Assembly (NCBI RefSeq): GCF_000230995.2
Contig: NC_019973.1
Location: 4,540,001-4,604,000 of the forward strand
DNA length: 64,000 bases
Source of the DNA: Mesorhizobium australicum WSM2073
GTDB taxonomy: Bacteria > Pseudomonadota > Alphaproteobacteria > Rhizobiales > Rhizobiaceae
Direction of reading: 5' to 3'
How positions within the stretch are numbered: position 1 is the first letter of the stretch; the number at the start of each line of letters is the position of its first letter. The position numbers were made by a program, and so were the translations under genes. Shown piece after piece: positions 53,283 through 61,113 of this stretch. The notes under the pieces were generated by a model that did not search any database, was not told the DNA's origin, and worked only from the letters and a program-made list of their open reading frames with translations.

Positions 53283-53426
53283 TCAGCTCCGCTTGCGCGC
53301 CACCAAGAAGCGAAGATCGCGAACCCATGGGCCCGTCTCACCACGATGCCTAGCCTTGTTGGTGGCTGACCCGATATTCCAGTCGTTGCGGTAGATGTCG
53401 GCGAACAGGTAGTTGACGGGATGCAT
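53283..53426 (-). CDS. Microprotein B of a paralogous pair (47 residues)
   Basis: The paralogue of microprotein A. It starts MHPVNYLFADIYRNDWNIGS, continues ATNKARHRGETGPWVRDL, and ends RFLVARKRS. GGGAGGAG lies just before ATG 53426, a strong ribosome site. The operator O2 is 44-57 bases before the start. The conserved first 22 residues and variable basic tail suggest a shared fold or partner-binding face with diverged ends. It runs on the same strand as microprotein A, but each has its own operator, so they are likely separate transcripts. No family is recognised. Confidence 0.75.
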   Translation of the reverse strand: MHPVNYLFADIYRNDWNIGSATNKARHRGETGPWVRDLRFLVARKRS

Positions 53427-53469
53427 GGCGCTCCTCCCTTTTTGGCTATTCAGCAGAACAAGCTGCCAC

Positions 53470-53483
53470 TTGGATCGATTCAA
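53470..53483. promoter_or_regulatory. LacI-type operator O2 (upstream of microprotein B)
   Basis: TTGGATCGATTCAA, the exact reverse complement of O1 and O3. It is 36 bases from O3 end to start, so a LacI dimer pair or tetramer could bind both and control microprotein B and the lacI gene together. Confidence 0.7.
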
Positions 53484-53518
53484 ACCTAGGATCGAAACCG
53501 GCGCAGGTCAAGCAAAAT

Positions 53519-53532
53519 TTGAATCGATCCAA
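53519..53532. promoter_or_regulatory. LacI-type operator O3 (upstream of the lacI-family gene)
   Basis: TTGAATCGATCCAA, identical to O1. It lies 59 bases before the chosen regulator start and inside the in-frame extension that begins at TTG 53519, which argues against using that codon as the start. Autoregulation is the natural reading. Confidence 0.7.
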
Positions 53533-53590
53533 CGAAAATACTAGATGCGGCGGAAGAACGTGCTACATGGATGTCAGGAGGCACGCACAA

Positions 53591-54667
53591 ATGGCGTCAC
53601 TCACCGCAGGCAATCGACGACCCGTACGGCTGGCCGACATCGCCAAGGCCGCCGGTGTTTCGCACGGCACCGCGTCCAACGTATTCAGCCGCCCCGAGAT
53701 CGTGCGCGAGGAAGTCCGCGAACGGGTTCGCGCCGCGGCCGAGGCAATGGGTTATGGCGGCCCCGATCCAAAGGGCAGGCTGCTGCGGGCCGGCAAGGTC
53801 AACGCCATCGGCGTGGCCACCGCCGAGCCCCTCTCCTATTTCTTCGACGATCCGTTTGCGCGCGTCATGATGGCGGGCATCTCGCAAGCTTGCGATGCGA
53901 CCGGAGCCGGCATTTCCCTGGTCTCGGCCGCCAACAACGAGCAGCTTGCCTGGAACATCCAGAGCGCTCTGGTCGACGGCTTCATCGTCTTTTGCATCGA
54001 AGGTGGCTCGCGCCTGGTGGAGTTGGCACGTGAGCGCAAGCTGCCCTTCGTCGCGCTCGACCTCGACTCCGAGGACGGCTCGGTCGCCGCGATCGGAGTC
54101 GACAACATCGCCGGCGCCGGCATGGCGGCCCGCCATCTCACGGATCTCGGCCATCGCCGCTTCGCCGTCATGGCCCTGCCCTTCGCCGACAACAGGACGG
54201 GCCTTGTTTCGGCCGAACAGGTTCGGGCGGCGACCTATGCCGGAACGCGCGACCGCCTCACCGGCTATCTCCGGGAGCTTTCGCGGGTTGGCGTCGACAT
54301 AACCAAAGTGCCTGTCTACGAGACCGCCAACGACGTGGCGAGCACGAAGGCGGGGCTCGAGACCATCTTCGCCTCCGACACGCCGCCCACCGCCATTCTG
54401 GCCATGTCGGACAGAATAGCCCTGGTGGCGCTCGAATGGCTGAGCGCACGCGGGCTGAGCGTGCCTGACGACGTTTCCATCGTCGGCTTCGACGGTGTTC
54501 CGGAAGCAGCGGTGTCCGAGCCGCCATTGACCACGATCGCCCAGCCGATTGCCGAGATGGGCCGCCTTGCCGTCAGGGCGATCCTGGAGAGCGACGGGCC
54601 GGTCAGCCGGCATCAACTGCCGGTCGAACTGATCGTGCGAGCCTCGACGGCCTCGCCACGCGGCTGA
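53591..54667 (+). CDS. LacI-family transcriptional regulator
   Basis: A 358-residue regulator. The HTH is VRLADIAKAAGVSHGTASNV followed by FSRPEIVREEVRERVRAAAE (hinge helix region near residue 55). The periplasmic-binding-like sugar domain begins NAIGVATAEPLSYFFDDPFA and contains GFIVFCIEGGS, HRRFAVMALPF, PTAILAMSDRIALVALEWL and DDVSIVGFDGVPEA, all family marks. AGGAGG nine bases before ATG 53591 fixes the start. Its three operators lie on its own and two microprotein promoters. No sugar-catabolic genes are next to it; its ligand is unknown. Confidence 0.92.
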   Translation: MASLTAGNRRPVRLADIAKAAGVSHGTASNVFSRPEIVREEVRERVRAAAEAMGYGGPDPKGRLLRAGKVNAIGVATAEPLSYFFDDPFARVMMAGISQACDATGAGISLVSAANNEQLAWNIQSALVDGFIVFCIEGGSRLVELARERKLPFVALDLDSEDGSVAAIGVDNIAGAGMAARHLTDLGHRRFAVMALPFADNRTGLVSAEQVRAATYAGTRDRLTGYLRELSRVGVDITKVPVYETANDVASTKAGLETIFASDTPPTAILAMSDRIALVALEWLSARGLSVPDDVSIVGFDGVPEAAVSEPPLTTIAQPIAEMGRLAVRAILESDGPVSRHQLPVELIVRASTASPRG

Positions 54668-54685
54668 ACCGCACGGCCGAACCGC

Positions 54686-55882
54686 CTACCGATTGGCTCT
54701 TGCCATGGCAGTCCCCAAAGGCGCACGAACCGGCGCGGGAACCGTTTGGGCCGTGCGGGCCTTGCCCGAACCGCCGATGGTCGACAGCCATTCGAGATAG
54801 AAGGCGAGCGCGAACTGCATGGCGATGCCGGCCGATATCAGCAGGCTGTCATAGACGAGCCCGCCCGGATTGATCAGCGTCATCACCTGCGCGACCATGG
54901 CGATCACCGTGCCGGCGATGAAGACCGGCAGCGATCTTTTGCCCAGTATGGCCAGCGGATGGTCGGGGCTGGTGCGGAACAGGTTTGACACCGTCGGCAG
55001 GGCGACGACGAGGTAGCTGACCGCCAGGATGTGCAACAGCCGCGGCAACGACAGGAAGGTCTTGTCGAAGCCGCCGATCACCACCGGCAGGTTGAACCAC
55101 GTTAACTGTCCCCAGAGCGGGCTATGCACCCACACCAGAGCCGCCAGCACATAGGTCGCGGCCGCGCCGACAAGCCAGCGGTTGACCGGAATGACACCGC
55201 CGCGCCTGACATGCAGCATGGCGGCAAGGCCGATGTTGAACAGGAACTGCCAGGACAACGGGTTGAGGAACCAGAAACCGGGCTCGGGGTAATTGGGCGG
55301 AGCGATCTCCCAAATTCCGGCAACCAGCCATAGCGTGCCGGACACGACAAGCGCCGCGACGGGCCTGGAGCTGACGAACAGGACGAACGCCGGCGCCATC
55401 AAAAGCAGCGCTGCATAGACCGGCAGGATGTTGTTGTAGCCGAGCTGATGGCCGAGCGTGACGATGCCGACCAGCACTTGCGGCGTGTTTTTCATCAAGG
55501 GCTCGATGTTGATGAGCGTCAGCAGTTCCGGCCGCCTGGCAAACACCGCCACGGCGCAGAACAGGGCCATCACCACCATCGTCGTGACGATGTGGGCGAC
55601 GTAGAGCACGCCGGCCCGCCGCCACATTTTCAAGGTCGCCAGAAGCCGGCCGCCCGGCCGGAACTTTGTGCCGTAGGCGAGTGCGACCGAAATGCCTGAT
55701 ATCAGCACGAACGCCTCGGCCGCGTCCGAAAAACCGAAATTCTTGTAGGTCAGGGTCTCGAAAGCCGTGCCTGGCACATGGTCGACGAAGATGGTGAGCA
55801 GTGCCAGCGCGCGCAGCACATCGATACGCGTGTCGCGTTCAAAGACACGCAAATCGCGATCTGGCGAAACAGGGGTAGTCAT
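54686..55882 (-). CDS. OpgC-like membrane acyltransferase
   Basis: A 398-residue protein with about ten spans. It begins RDTRIDVLRALALLTIFVDH with VPGTAFETLTYKNFGFSDAA directly after, matching OpgC, the succinyl-CoA transferase for osmoregulated periplasmic glucans. The acyltransferase-3-like signature D-x-x-R-x-x-A-x-L-x-I-F-x-D-H is clear. In rhizobia, OpgC-type genes decorate cyclic glucans. Two starts are possible: ATG 55882 and a TTG at 55888 with GAGG at better spacing. It is convergent with the LacI gene, whose stop is 19 bases away, and is unlikely to be part of that regulon. Confidence 0.85.
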   Translation of the reverse strand: MTTPVSPDRDLRVFERDTRIDVLRALALLTIFVDHVPGTAFETLTYKNFGFSDAAEAFVLISGISVALAYGTKFRPGGRLLATLKMWRRAGVLYVAHIVTTMVVMALFCAVAVFARRPELLTLINIEPLMKNTPQVLVGIVTLGHQLGYNNILPVYAALLLMAPAFVLFVSSRPVAALVVSGTLWLVAGIWEIAPPNYPEPGFWFLNPLSWQFLFNIGLAAMLHVRRGGVIPVNRWLVGAAATYVLAALVWVHSPLWGQLTWFNLPVVIGGFDKTFLSLPRLLHILAVSYLVVALPTVSNLFRTSPDHPLAILGKRSLPVFIAGTVIAMVAQVMTLINPGGLVYDSLLISAGIAMQFALAFYLEWLSTIGGSGKARTAQTVPAPVRAPLGTAMARANR

Positions 55883-56083
55883 CGACAAAAGGCCTCAAAG
55901 CTGGTTGTTCATGTCCAGCAATGCGACCCCCGACGCACCGCTTCGATTCCTCCCACAGGGAGTGTATCGGCGCAGAAACGGGCCGGAATGAGCCTGGTTC
56001 AATCAACTTTCGCGGAGCATGAAAATATTGCGTTTTGAAGCCGGCAAATTGAGCGAAACCTCATATAATCAACGGGATGCGGT

Positions 56084-56743
56084 ATGACTGGCGCCAGTGT
56101 CGAAAATGGCCCTCTGATGCTGGATCTAGCCTTTCCCTATCGCCTCCTCGGTGCCGGCAAAAGCGGCCGCGCGTGCCTGTTCCTGCTGCATGGATCGGGT
56201 GTCGACGAGACAAGCATGGTGCCGCTGGCGAGGCGCATCGCGCCCGACGCCCCCCTGATCGCGGTACGGGGCCGCATCCCGCAGGAGGACGGTTTTCGCT
56301 GGTTCGAGCGAATCACGCCGACGCGCTTCGGCCAGCAAAGCATCCGTGTCGAAACCGCCGCCTTCGCGGCATTCGCAAGCGAAGTCGCCGCGCGCCATGG
56401 GCTCGATCTCGCCCACGCGACATTCATTGGCTATTCGAACGGCGCCAATCTGGTTTCGAGCCTGATGCTGCTCCATCCCGGTATTGTCCGGAGCGCGGCG
56501 CTGCTGAGGCCAATGCCGGTGCTCGACAAGGTGCCTTCAACGGACCTCATGGGCACACGGACGCTGATCATTGCCGGGGCGGCGGACGAGACCTACGGGC
56601 CTTTCGCGTTGGCGCTGGTGACGCTGCTCAGCCGGCACGGTAGCGAGATCGACGCCCGGATCGTTCCATCAGGCCACGAAATCGGCGACCCGGACGCCGC
56701 GATCGTCGAGCGATGGCTGGCCGGAGCGGCACAGGGAGGCTGA
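56084..56743 (+). CDS. Alpha/beta hydrolase (phospholipase/carboxylesterase-like)
   Basis: A 219-residue cytoplasmic hydrolase. It starts the fold with RACLFLLHGSGVDETSMVPL (oxyanion HGSG), has the nucleophile serine in IGYSNGANLVSSL, a probable acid at GAADETYGPF, and the catalytic histidine in VPSGHEIGDPDA. It matches the dienelactone-hydrolase/YpfH-type carboxylesterase family. The substrate is unknown. It is divergent from the OpgC gene and followed, on the other strand, by the tetR remnant. Confidence 0.88.
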   Translation: MTGASVENGPLMLDLAFPYRLLGAGKSGRACLFLLHGSGVDETSMVPLARRIAPDAPLIAVRGRIPQEDGFRWFERITPTRFGQQSIRVETAAFAAFASEVAARHGLDLAHATFIGYSNGANLVSSLMLLHPGIVRSAALLRPMPVLDKVPSTDLMGTRTLIIAGAADETYGPFALALVTLLSRHGSEIDARIVPSGHEIGDPDAAIVERWLAGAAQGG

Positions 56744-56770
56744 CCGCCTTTGCGACCGCTCGCTGCCCAA

Positions 56771-57060
56771 TCAGCGTTTGGCCACCATTCGAACTTCTGC
56801 CCCGGCGATCAGCAGGCCAAGCCCGCTTTCAAACAGCGCCTCGTGTCCGCCGGCACGGTAGTGCACCAAGGCTTCATGCAAAAGCGGATGATCATGCGCC
56901 GCCGCATCCAGCGCTTCGCCACGCCCCGGACCTGACGGATTTTCGGCTTGCTCCTCCATGACACAGCCGACCGTGTAGCGGCCGACCGTCATCAGCAATT
57001 CCATGGCTGGAACCGCCGCCATGCCCTCGCCCGCCAGGAATTCCAGCAGCCGCTCGAAGT
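56771..57060 (-). pseudogene. TetR-family regulator remnant (C-terminal domain only)
   Basis: The frame reads CHFERLLEFLAGEGMAAVPA, then MELLMTVGRYTVGCVMEEQA, and ends LFESGLGLLIAGAEVRMVAKR. The V-G-R-Y-T-V-G-x-V-x-E-E-Q-A phrase is the dimer helix of TetR-class C-terminal domains. The N-terminal HTH and ligand-binding first half are absent; upstream sequence reaches the sthA 3' region with no HTH. The first in-frame ATG (57022) would give only 83 residues. It is therefore a truncated gene. A usual TetR partner such as a transporter is not next to it. Confidence 0.65.
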
Positions 57061-57114
57061 GGCAACAGAATGGAGGGGAGTGTACGGCTCCCCCCGAACT
57101 TGCACCAGACAGGG

Positions 57115-58503
57115 CTACCCTCTTCCCATTCTGTTCCAGGCGTCGAGGCCGGCGATCTTGTAGGCCTCGGCCAGGGTTGGATAGTTGAAGGTGTTGTTGA
57201 CGAAGAAGTCGACCGTGCCGCCGAGATTGATCACCGCTTGGCCGATATGAATGAGTTCGGTGGCGCCCTCGCCGACAATGTGCGCGCCGAGCAGGCGCCG
57301 CGTCTCGATCGAGAACAACAGCTTCAGGAAGCCGGTGTCGACGCCCATGATGTGGCCGCGCGACGTCTCACGGAAGCGCGCGACGCCAACCTCATAGGCG
57401 CCGCCGCTTTGGCGCACCTGCTCCTCGGACTGGCCGACCGTCGATATCTCCGGTACCGCGTAGATGCCGTAGGGAAAGGTTTCCGGCGGCGCGGGCAGGG
57501 TCACGCCAAAGGCATGGCAGGCGGCCACCCTGCCCTGCTCCATGGAGGTCGAGGCGAGGCTTGGAAAGCCGATGACGTCGCCGGCCGCGTAGATGTTCGG
57601 CACGCTGGTCTGGAAAGTCTGGGGATCGACCTTGATGCGGCCCCTGGAGTCGGCTTCGATGCCGACCACGTCGAGGCCGAGGCTGCCGACATTGCCGGTG
57701 CGGCCGGCGGCGTAGAGCACGACCTCGGAGCGGATGGTGCGGCCATCGGCCAGTTCCACCTCGGCGGCATCCGGCTTGGAGCGGATTTCCTTGACCGCGC
57801 TGCCCAGTCTTATCGTCATGCCGCGGTCGCGCATCTGGTGGATGAAATCGTCGACGATCTCCCGGTCGACGAAATCGAGGATGGAGTTGCGCGGCTCGAC
57901 CAGCGTCACCGGTACGTCGAGCGCGGAAAAGATCGTGGCGTATTCGACGCCGATGACGCCGGCGCCGATCACCGTCAGCGTGCGTGGCAGGCGGTCGAGT
58001 TCAAGCATTTCGTCGCTGTCGAAGACACGGGTCTTGTCGAAGGGCACGTCGGCCGGCCGATGCGGCCTGGTGCCCACGGCGATCAGTGCGTTGGCGAAAC
58101 CGACTTCGCTGTAGTCGCCATTGTCCGATGTCAGGCTGACCTTGTTGGAGCCCAGAAATTTCACCGCCGCGCGCGCGCTTTTGACCGTGTTGCGCATGAA
58201 CTGGTGCTGCAGCACCTCGACCTCATGGTCGAGCGTCTTGTGCAGGCGCTCGATCAGGTCGCCGACCGAGATATCCTGCTTGACCCGATAGCCGCGTCCA
58301 TAGAAGCCGCGCTCGCGCCAGCCCGAGAGGTTGAGCACCGTTTCGCGCAGCGTTTTGGAAGGAATGGTGCCGGTGTGCACCGAGACGCCGCCAAGGCGCC
58401 GGCCCCGGTCGACCACCAGCACCGATTTGCCGAGTTTGGCCGATTGCACGGCAGCGCGGCGGCCGGAAGGGCCGCTGCCGATGACCAGCATGTCGTAGTC
58501 CAT
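57115..58503 (-). CDS. sthA: Si-specific (soluble) NAD(P)+ transhydrogenase
   Basis: Flavoprotein that exchanges reducing power between NADPH and NAD+. The 462-residue protein shows DMLVIGSGPSGRRAAVQSAK (FAD), then RRLGGVSVHTGTIPSKTLRE. At the place of the dihydrolipoamide-dehydrogenase disulfide there are no paired cysteines, as expected for SthA-type transhydrogenases. The NAD domain has LTVIGAGVIGVEYATIF, and the interface domain ends with VVNNTFNYPTLAEAYKIA-like sequence. The start at MDYDMLVIG (58503) is preferred; upstream residues are not conserved. Confidence 0.92.
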   Translation of the reverse strand: MDYDMLVIGSGPSGRRAAVQSAKLGKSVLVVDRGRRLGGVSVHTGTIPSKTLRETVLNLSGWRERGFYGRGYRVKQDISVGDLIERLHKTLDHEVEVLQHQFMRNTVKSARAAVKFLGSNKVSLTSDNGDYSEVGFANALIAVGTRPHRPADVPFDKTRVFDSDEMLELDRLPRTLTVIGAGVIGVEYATIFSALDVPVTLVEPRNSILDFVDREIVDDFIHQMRDRGMTIRLGSAVKEIRSKPDAAEVELADGRTIRSEVVLYAAGRTGNVGSLGLDVVGIEADSRGRIKVDPQTFQTSVPNIYAAGDVIGFPSLASTSMEQGRVAACHAFGVTLPAPPETFPYGIYAVPEISTVGQSEEQVRQSGGAYEVGVARFRETSRGHIMGVDTGFLKLLFSIETRRLLGAHIVGEGATELIHIGQAVINLGGTVDFFVNNTFNYPTLAEAYKIAGLDAWNRMGRG

Positions 58504-58707
58504 ATTGCCCCGTCCCCTCGGCGTCTTGTTGCGCCGCAGCAAGCTAACGCCATCCGTGCTGCAAATTCAACCGCTTCGGACCCTCAGCCCATTCTGTCCC
58601 GCCTGGCGCCGCGGCGAAACGGTCCGATCTTGATTCCACCATGAGCCTTCACCATTTCTGGTGCGGTGGGGCGCAGGCTAAGCAGGCCCCTGTTACGAGG
58701 AAATGAC

Positions 58708-59178
58708 ATGAACGCTCGCGTTCTCGACGGCGAAATCATCAACACCCGGCTCGACGATGTCAGGGCTTTTGAAGGCGTGCGCACAAGGCGCATCCTGGCT
58801 TTCGTGCTCGACTATCTGATCGTTGGCCTGCTGAGCATTCCGGTCGCCATCCTGGTGTTCTTCCTCGGGCTCTTGACCCTCGGCCTGGGCTGGATGCTGT
58901 TCGGCGTCCTGGTGCCGGCAGTCGCCATCCTCTACATCTGGAACACGTTGGGTAGCGCCGACCAGGCCACCACGGGCATGAAGATGATGGGCATCCGCCT
59001 CGACCGTCTCGACGGCACCCGCATCGACGGGCTGACCGCGGTCGTCCATTCCGTATTGTTCTGGGCCGGCAACGTCATCCTGTCGCCGCTGGTCCTGCTG
59101 GTGACCCTGTTCTCGGACCGCAAGCGCACGCTGCACGATCTTTTGCTCGGCACTGTCGTCAGCCGCACCGGCCGCTGA
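58708..59178 (+). CDS. RDD family membrane protein
   Basis: A 156-residue protein. The RDD domain begins GVRTRRILAFVLDYLIVGLL (the R-x-x-A-x-x-x-D pattern), has a second span LGLGWMLFGVLVPAVAILYI, the cytosolic ADQATTGMKMMGIRLDRLDG loop, and the last part VVHSVLFWAGNVILSPLVLL ending with SDRKRTLHDLLLGTVV. The family is small and often linked to transport or stress; function is unknown. In rhizobia it commonly precedes the Bpt gene as here. GAGG before ATG 58708 supports the start. Confidence 0.9.
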   Translation: MNARVLDGEIINTRLDDVRAFEGVRTRRILAFVLDYLIVGLLSIPVAILVFFLGLLTLGLGWMLFGVLVPAVAILYIWNTLGSADQATTGMKMMGIRLDRLDGTRIDGLTAVVHSVLFWAGNVILSPLVLLVTLFSDRKRTLHDLLLGTVVSRTGR

Positions 59179-59317
59179 AACCGCCCTGAAGCAAAGCCGC
59201 AGCCCCCTTGAGCGCAAATGTGAAGGTGTTGAGTTGCCCACACCTTCACAATCCTGTTGAATTTTTCGCCGCCGGAGCCAAAGGTAGAGCGATTCGAAGG
59301 AGTGTTTCCAAGGCTCG

Positions 59318-60076
59318 ATGACGCAGCACCCGACCCAGTCGCCGCAGTTCTTCCTGACCGCGCCGTCGCCGTGCCCCTATCTCGACGGCCAGTTCGAGCG
59401 CAAGGTGTTCACGCATCTGGTCGGCGACAAGGCCTCGGAGATGAACGACCTGCTCACGCAAGGCGGCTTCCGGCGCTCGCAGAACATCGCCTACAGACCA
59501 GCCTGCGAGACCTGCCGCGCCTGTGTGTCGGTGCGTATCCTGGCACAGGAGTTCACCGCCAGCCGCAACATGAAGCGCGTGCTGCAGCACAATTCCGACC
59601 TCGTCGGCGCCATGCACAACGCCGAGCCCTCGACCGAACAATATTCACTGTTTCGCGGCTATCTCGATGCCCGCCACCGCCGCGGCGGCATGTCCGACAT
59701 GACGGTGCTCGACTACGCCATGATGGTCGAGGATACCCATGTCGACACCAAGGTGATCGAATACCGGCGGCGCGGACCCGACACCTTCATCACCGGCAAA
59801 GGCCAGGGTGAACTCATAGCGGTGGCGCTCACCGACAAGATGGCCGACGGCTTGTCGATGGTTTATTCCTATTTCAATCCCGATTTCGAAAGCCGCTCGC
59901 TCGGCACGTTCATGATCCTCGACCATATCGCCCGTGCCAAGGCGATGGGGCTGCCCCATGTCTACCTTGGCTACTGGGTCAATGGTTCGCGCAAGATGAA
60001 TTATAAGATGCGCTTCATGCCGCAGGAGCATCTCGGCCCAAAAGGCTGGGAGCGCTATACCAACGAAGCGGTCTGA
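59318..60076 (+). CDS. bpt: Aspartate/glutamate leucyltransferase (ATE1-like, Bpt)
   Basis: Adds leucine from Leu-tRNA to N-terminal Asp or Glu of proteins, feeding the ClpS/ClpAP N-degron pathway. The 252-residue protein starts with the family region [16 protein letters not shown], then the cysteine cluster [27 protein letters not shown], and [20 protein letters not shown] near the end, which is the highly conserved transferase motif. Sequence alone cannot separate Bpt from ATE1 arginyltransferases; bacterial members are usually Bpt. GAAGGAG lies before ATG 59318 at longer spacing. Confidence 0.93.
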   Translation: MTQHPTQSPQFFLTAPSPCPYLDGQFERKVFTHLVGDKASEMNDLLTQGGFRRSQNIAYRPACETCRACVSVRILAQEFTASRNMKRVLQHNSDLVGAMHNAEPSTEQYSLFRGYLDARHRRGGMSDMTVLDYAMMVEDTHVDTKVIEYRRRGPDTFITGKGQGELIAVALTDKMADGLSMVYSYFNPDFESRSLGTFMILDHIARAKAMGLPHVYLGYWVNGSRKMNYKMRFMPQEHLGPKGWERYTNEAV

Positions 60077-60207
60077 CGCTGAGTTTTCCCCCGATCCACG
60101 CTTAAACTGTTTCAAGGCAGGGGATGCTGGTCTTTCAGCCGCTCGGCTGGAGAGAGTGCGCGCTTGCGCCGACCGGCCGCCTGCAATTCAATTGCGAAAG
60201 TTCCTGC

Positions 60208-61104
60208 ATGTCCTCTCACCATGATCACCAGAAGGGCCTTCTGATAACCGCCATCGGCGGACTGATACTGACCGTCGACATACCGTTGATCCGCCTTGCG
60301 GATGGCGGCGCGTGGACCATCCTTTTGCTGCGAACCGGAACCACCTTCATCGCCGCGATGATCATCTGGTCGGTCTGGCGCGCGCTGAGCCGGAATGTCC
60401 CGCCGCTTATCCCCGGCTGGTCCGGGCTGATCGTGGCGATATGCTATGGGCTGACCTCGATCACCTTCGTTACCGCGGTCTTCCACACCTCGACCGCCGA
60501 CCTGGTGTTCATCCTGGCCTTCAACACCGTCTTCGCCGCACTCTTGTCCTGGATATTCCTACGGGAAAGGCCGGGAGCGGTGACGATCGCGGCCATGCTG
60601 GTCATGATCCTCGGCGTGCTGGTCATCGTCGGCGGTTCGGTTGGCAGCGGCAAGCTGTTCGGTGATTTCATGGCGCTGTGCTCGGCTTTCTTCATCGCGG
60701 TGGCCATCACCCTCTCGCGAGCCAGCGGCAAAGATATGGGATTCACCTCGCTGATCGGCGTCCTTCTGCCGCTTGGGCTGGCGGCCTTCATGGTGAGCGG
60801 CGAAGGCTTTCACGTAAACGCGCCATGGTGGATCATCTTCAACGGCGCCGTCATCATGCCGATCTCGTTCTTCTGCCTCGCCGCCGGGCCGAAATACATT
60901 TCAGGACCGGAAGTGGCGATGTTCTACCTGCTCGAAACCGTGCTGGCGCCGATCTGGGTGTGGATGATCTTTGCCGAGACGCCGACCCGCAACAGCCTGA
61001 TCGGCGGCGGCATCCTGATCGTCACGCTCGTCGCCCATTCGCTCTGGCAGTTGCATGATGGGCGCAAGCGCCGCGGCGACCTCGCGGTACACCATCCGGC
61101 GTAG
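60208..61104 (+). CDS. EamA-family DMT transporter
   Basis: A 298-residue protein with ten spans in two EamA repeats. The first repeat runs KGLLITAIGGLILTVDIPLI to AFNTVFAALLSWIFLRERPG; the second runs FGDFMALCSAFFIAVAITLS to AMFYLLETVLAPIWVWMIFA. The E-R and E-T-x-L-A-P elements are typical of metabolite exporters. The substrate is unknown. The ATG at 60208 lies just before a His-rich cytosolic start (MSSHHDHQKG). It follows the Bpt gene with a gap of 131 bases and is convergent with the AI-2E family gene. Confidence 0.88.
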   Translation: MSSHHDHQKGLLITAIGGLILTVDIPLIRLADGGAWTILLLRTGTTFIAAMIIWSVWRALSRNVPPLIPGWSGLIVAICYGLTSITFVTAVFHTSTADLVFILAFNTVFAALLSWIFLRERPGAVTIAAMLVMILGVLVIVGGSVGSGKLFGDFMALCSAFFIAVAITLSRASGKDMGFTSLIGVLLPLGLAAFMVSGEGFHVNAPWWIIFNGAVIMPISFFCLAAGPKYISGPEVAMFYLLETVLAPIWVWMIFAETPTRNSLIGGGILIVTLVAHSLWQLHDGRKRRGDLAVHHPA

Positions 61105-61113
61105 AGTCGAGAT

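Noticed and set aside
53519..53590. N-terminal extension of the LacI protein from TTG 53519
   Set aside because: The codon lies inside an operator copy, has no ribosome site, and AGGAGG supports ATG 53591.
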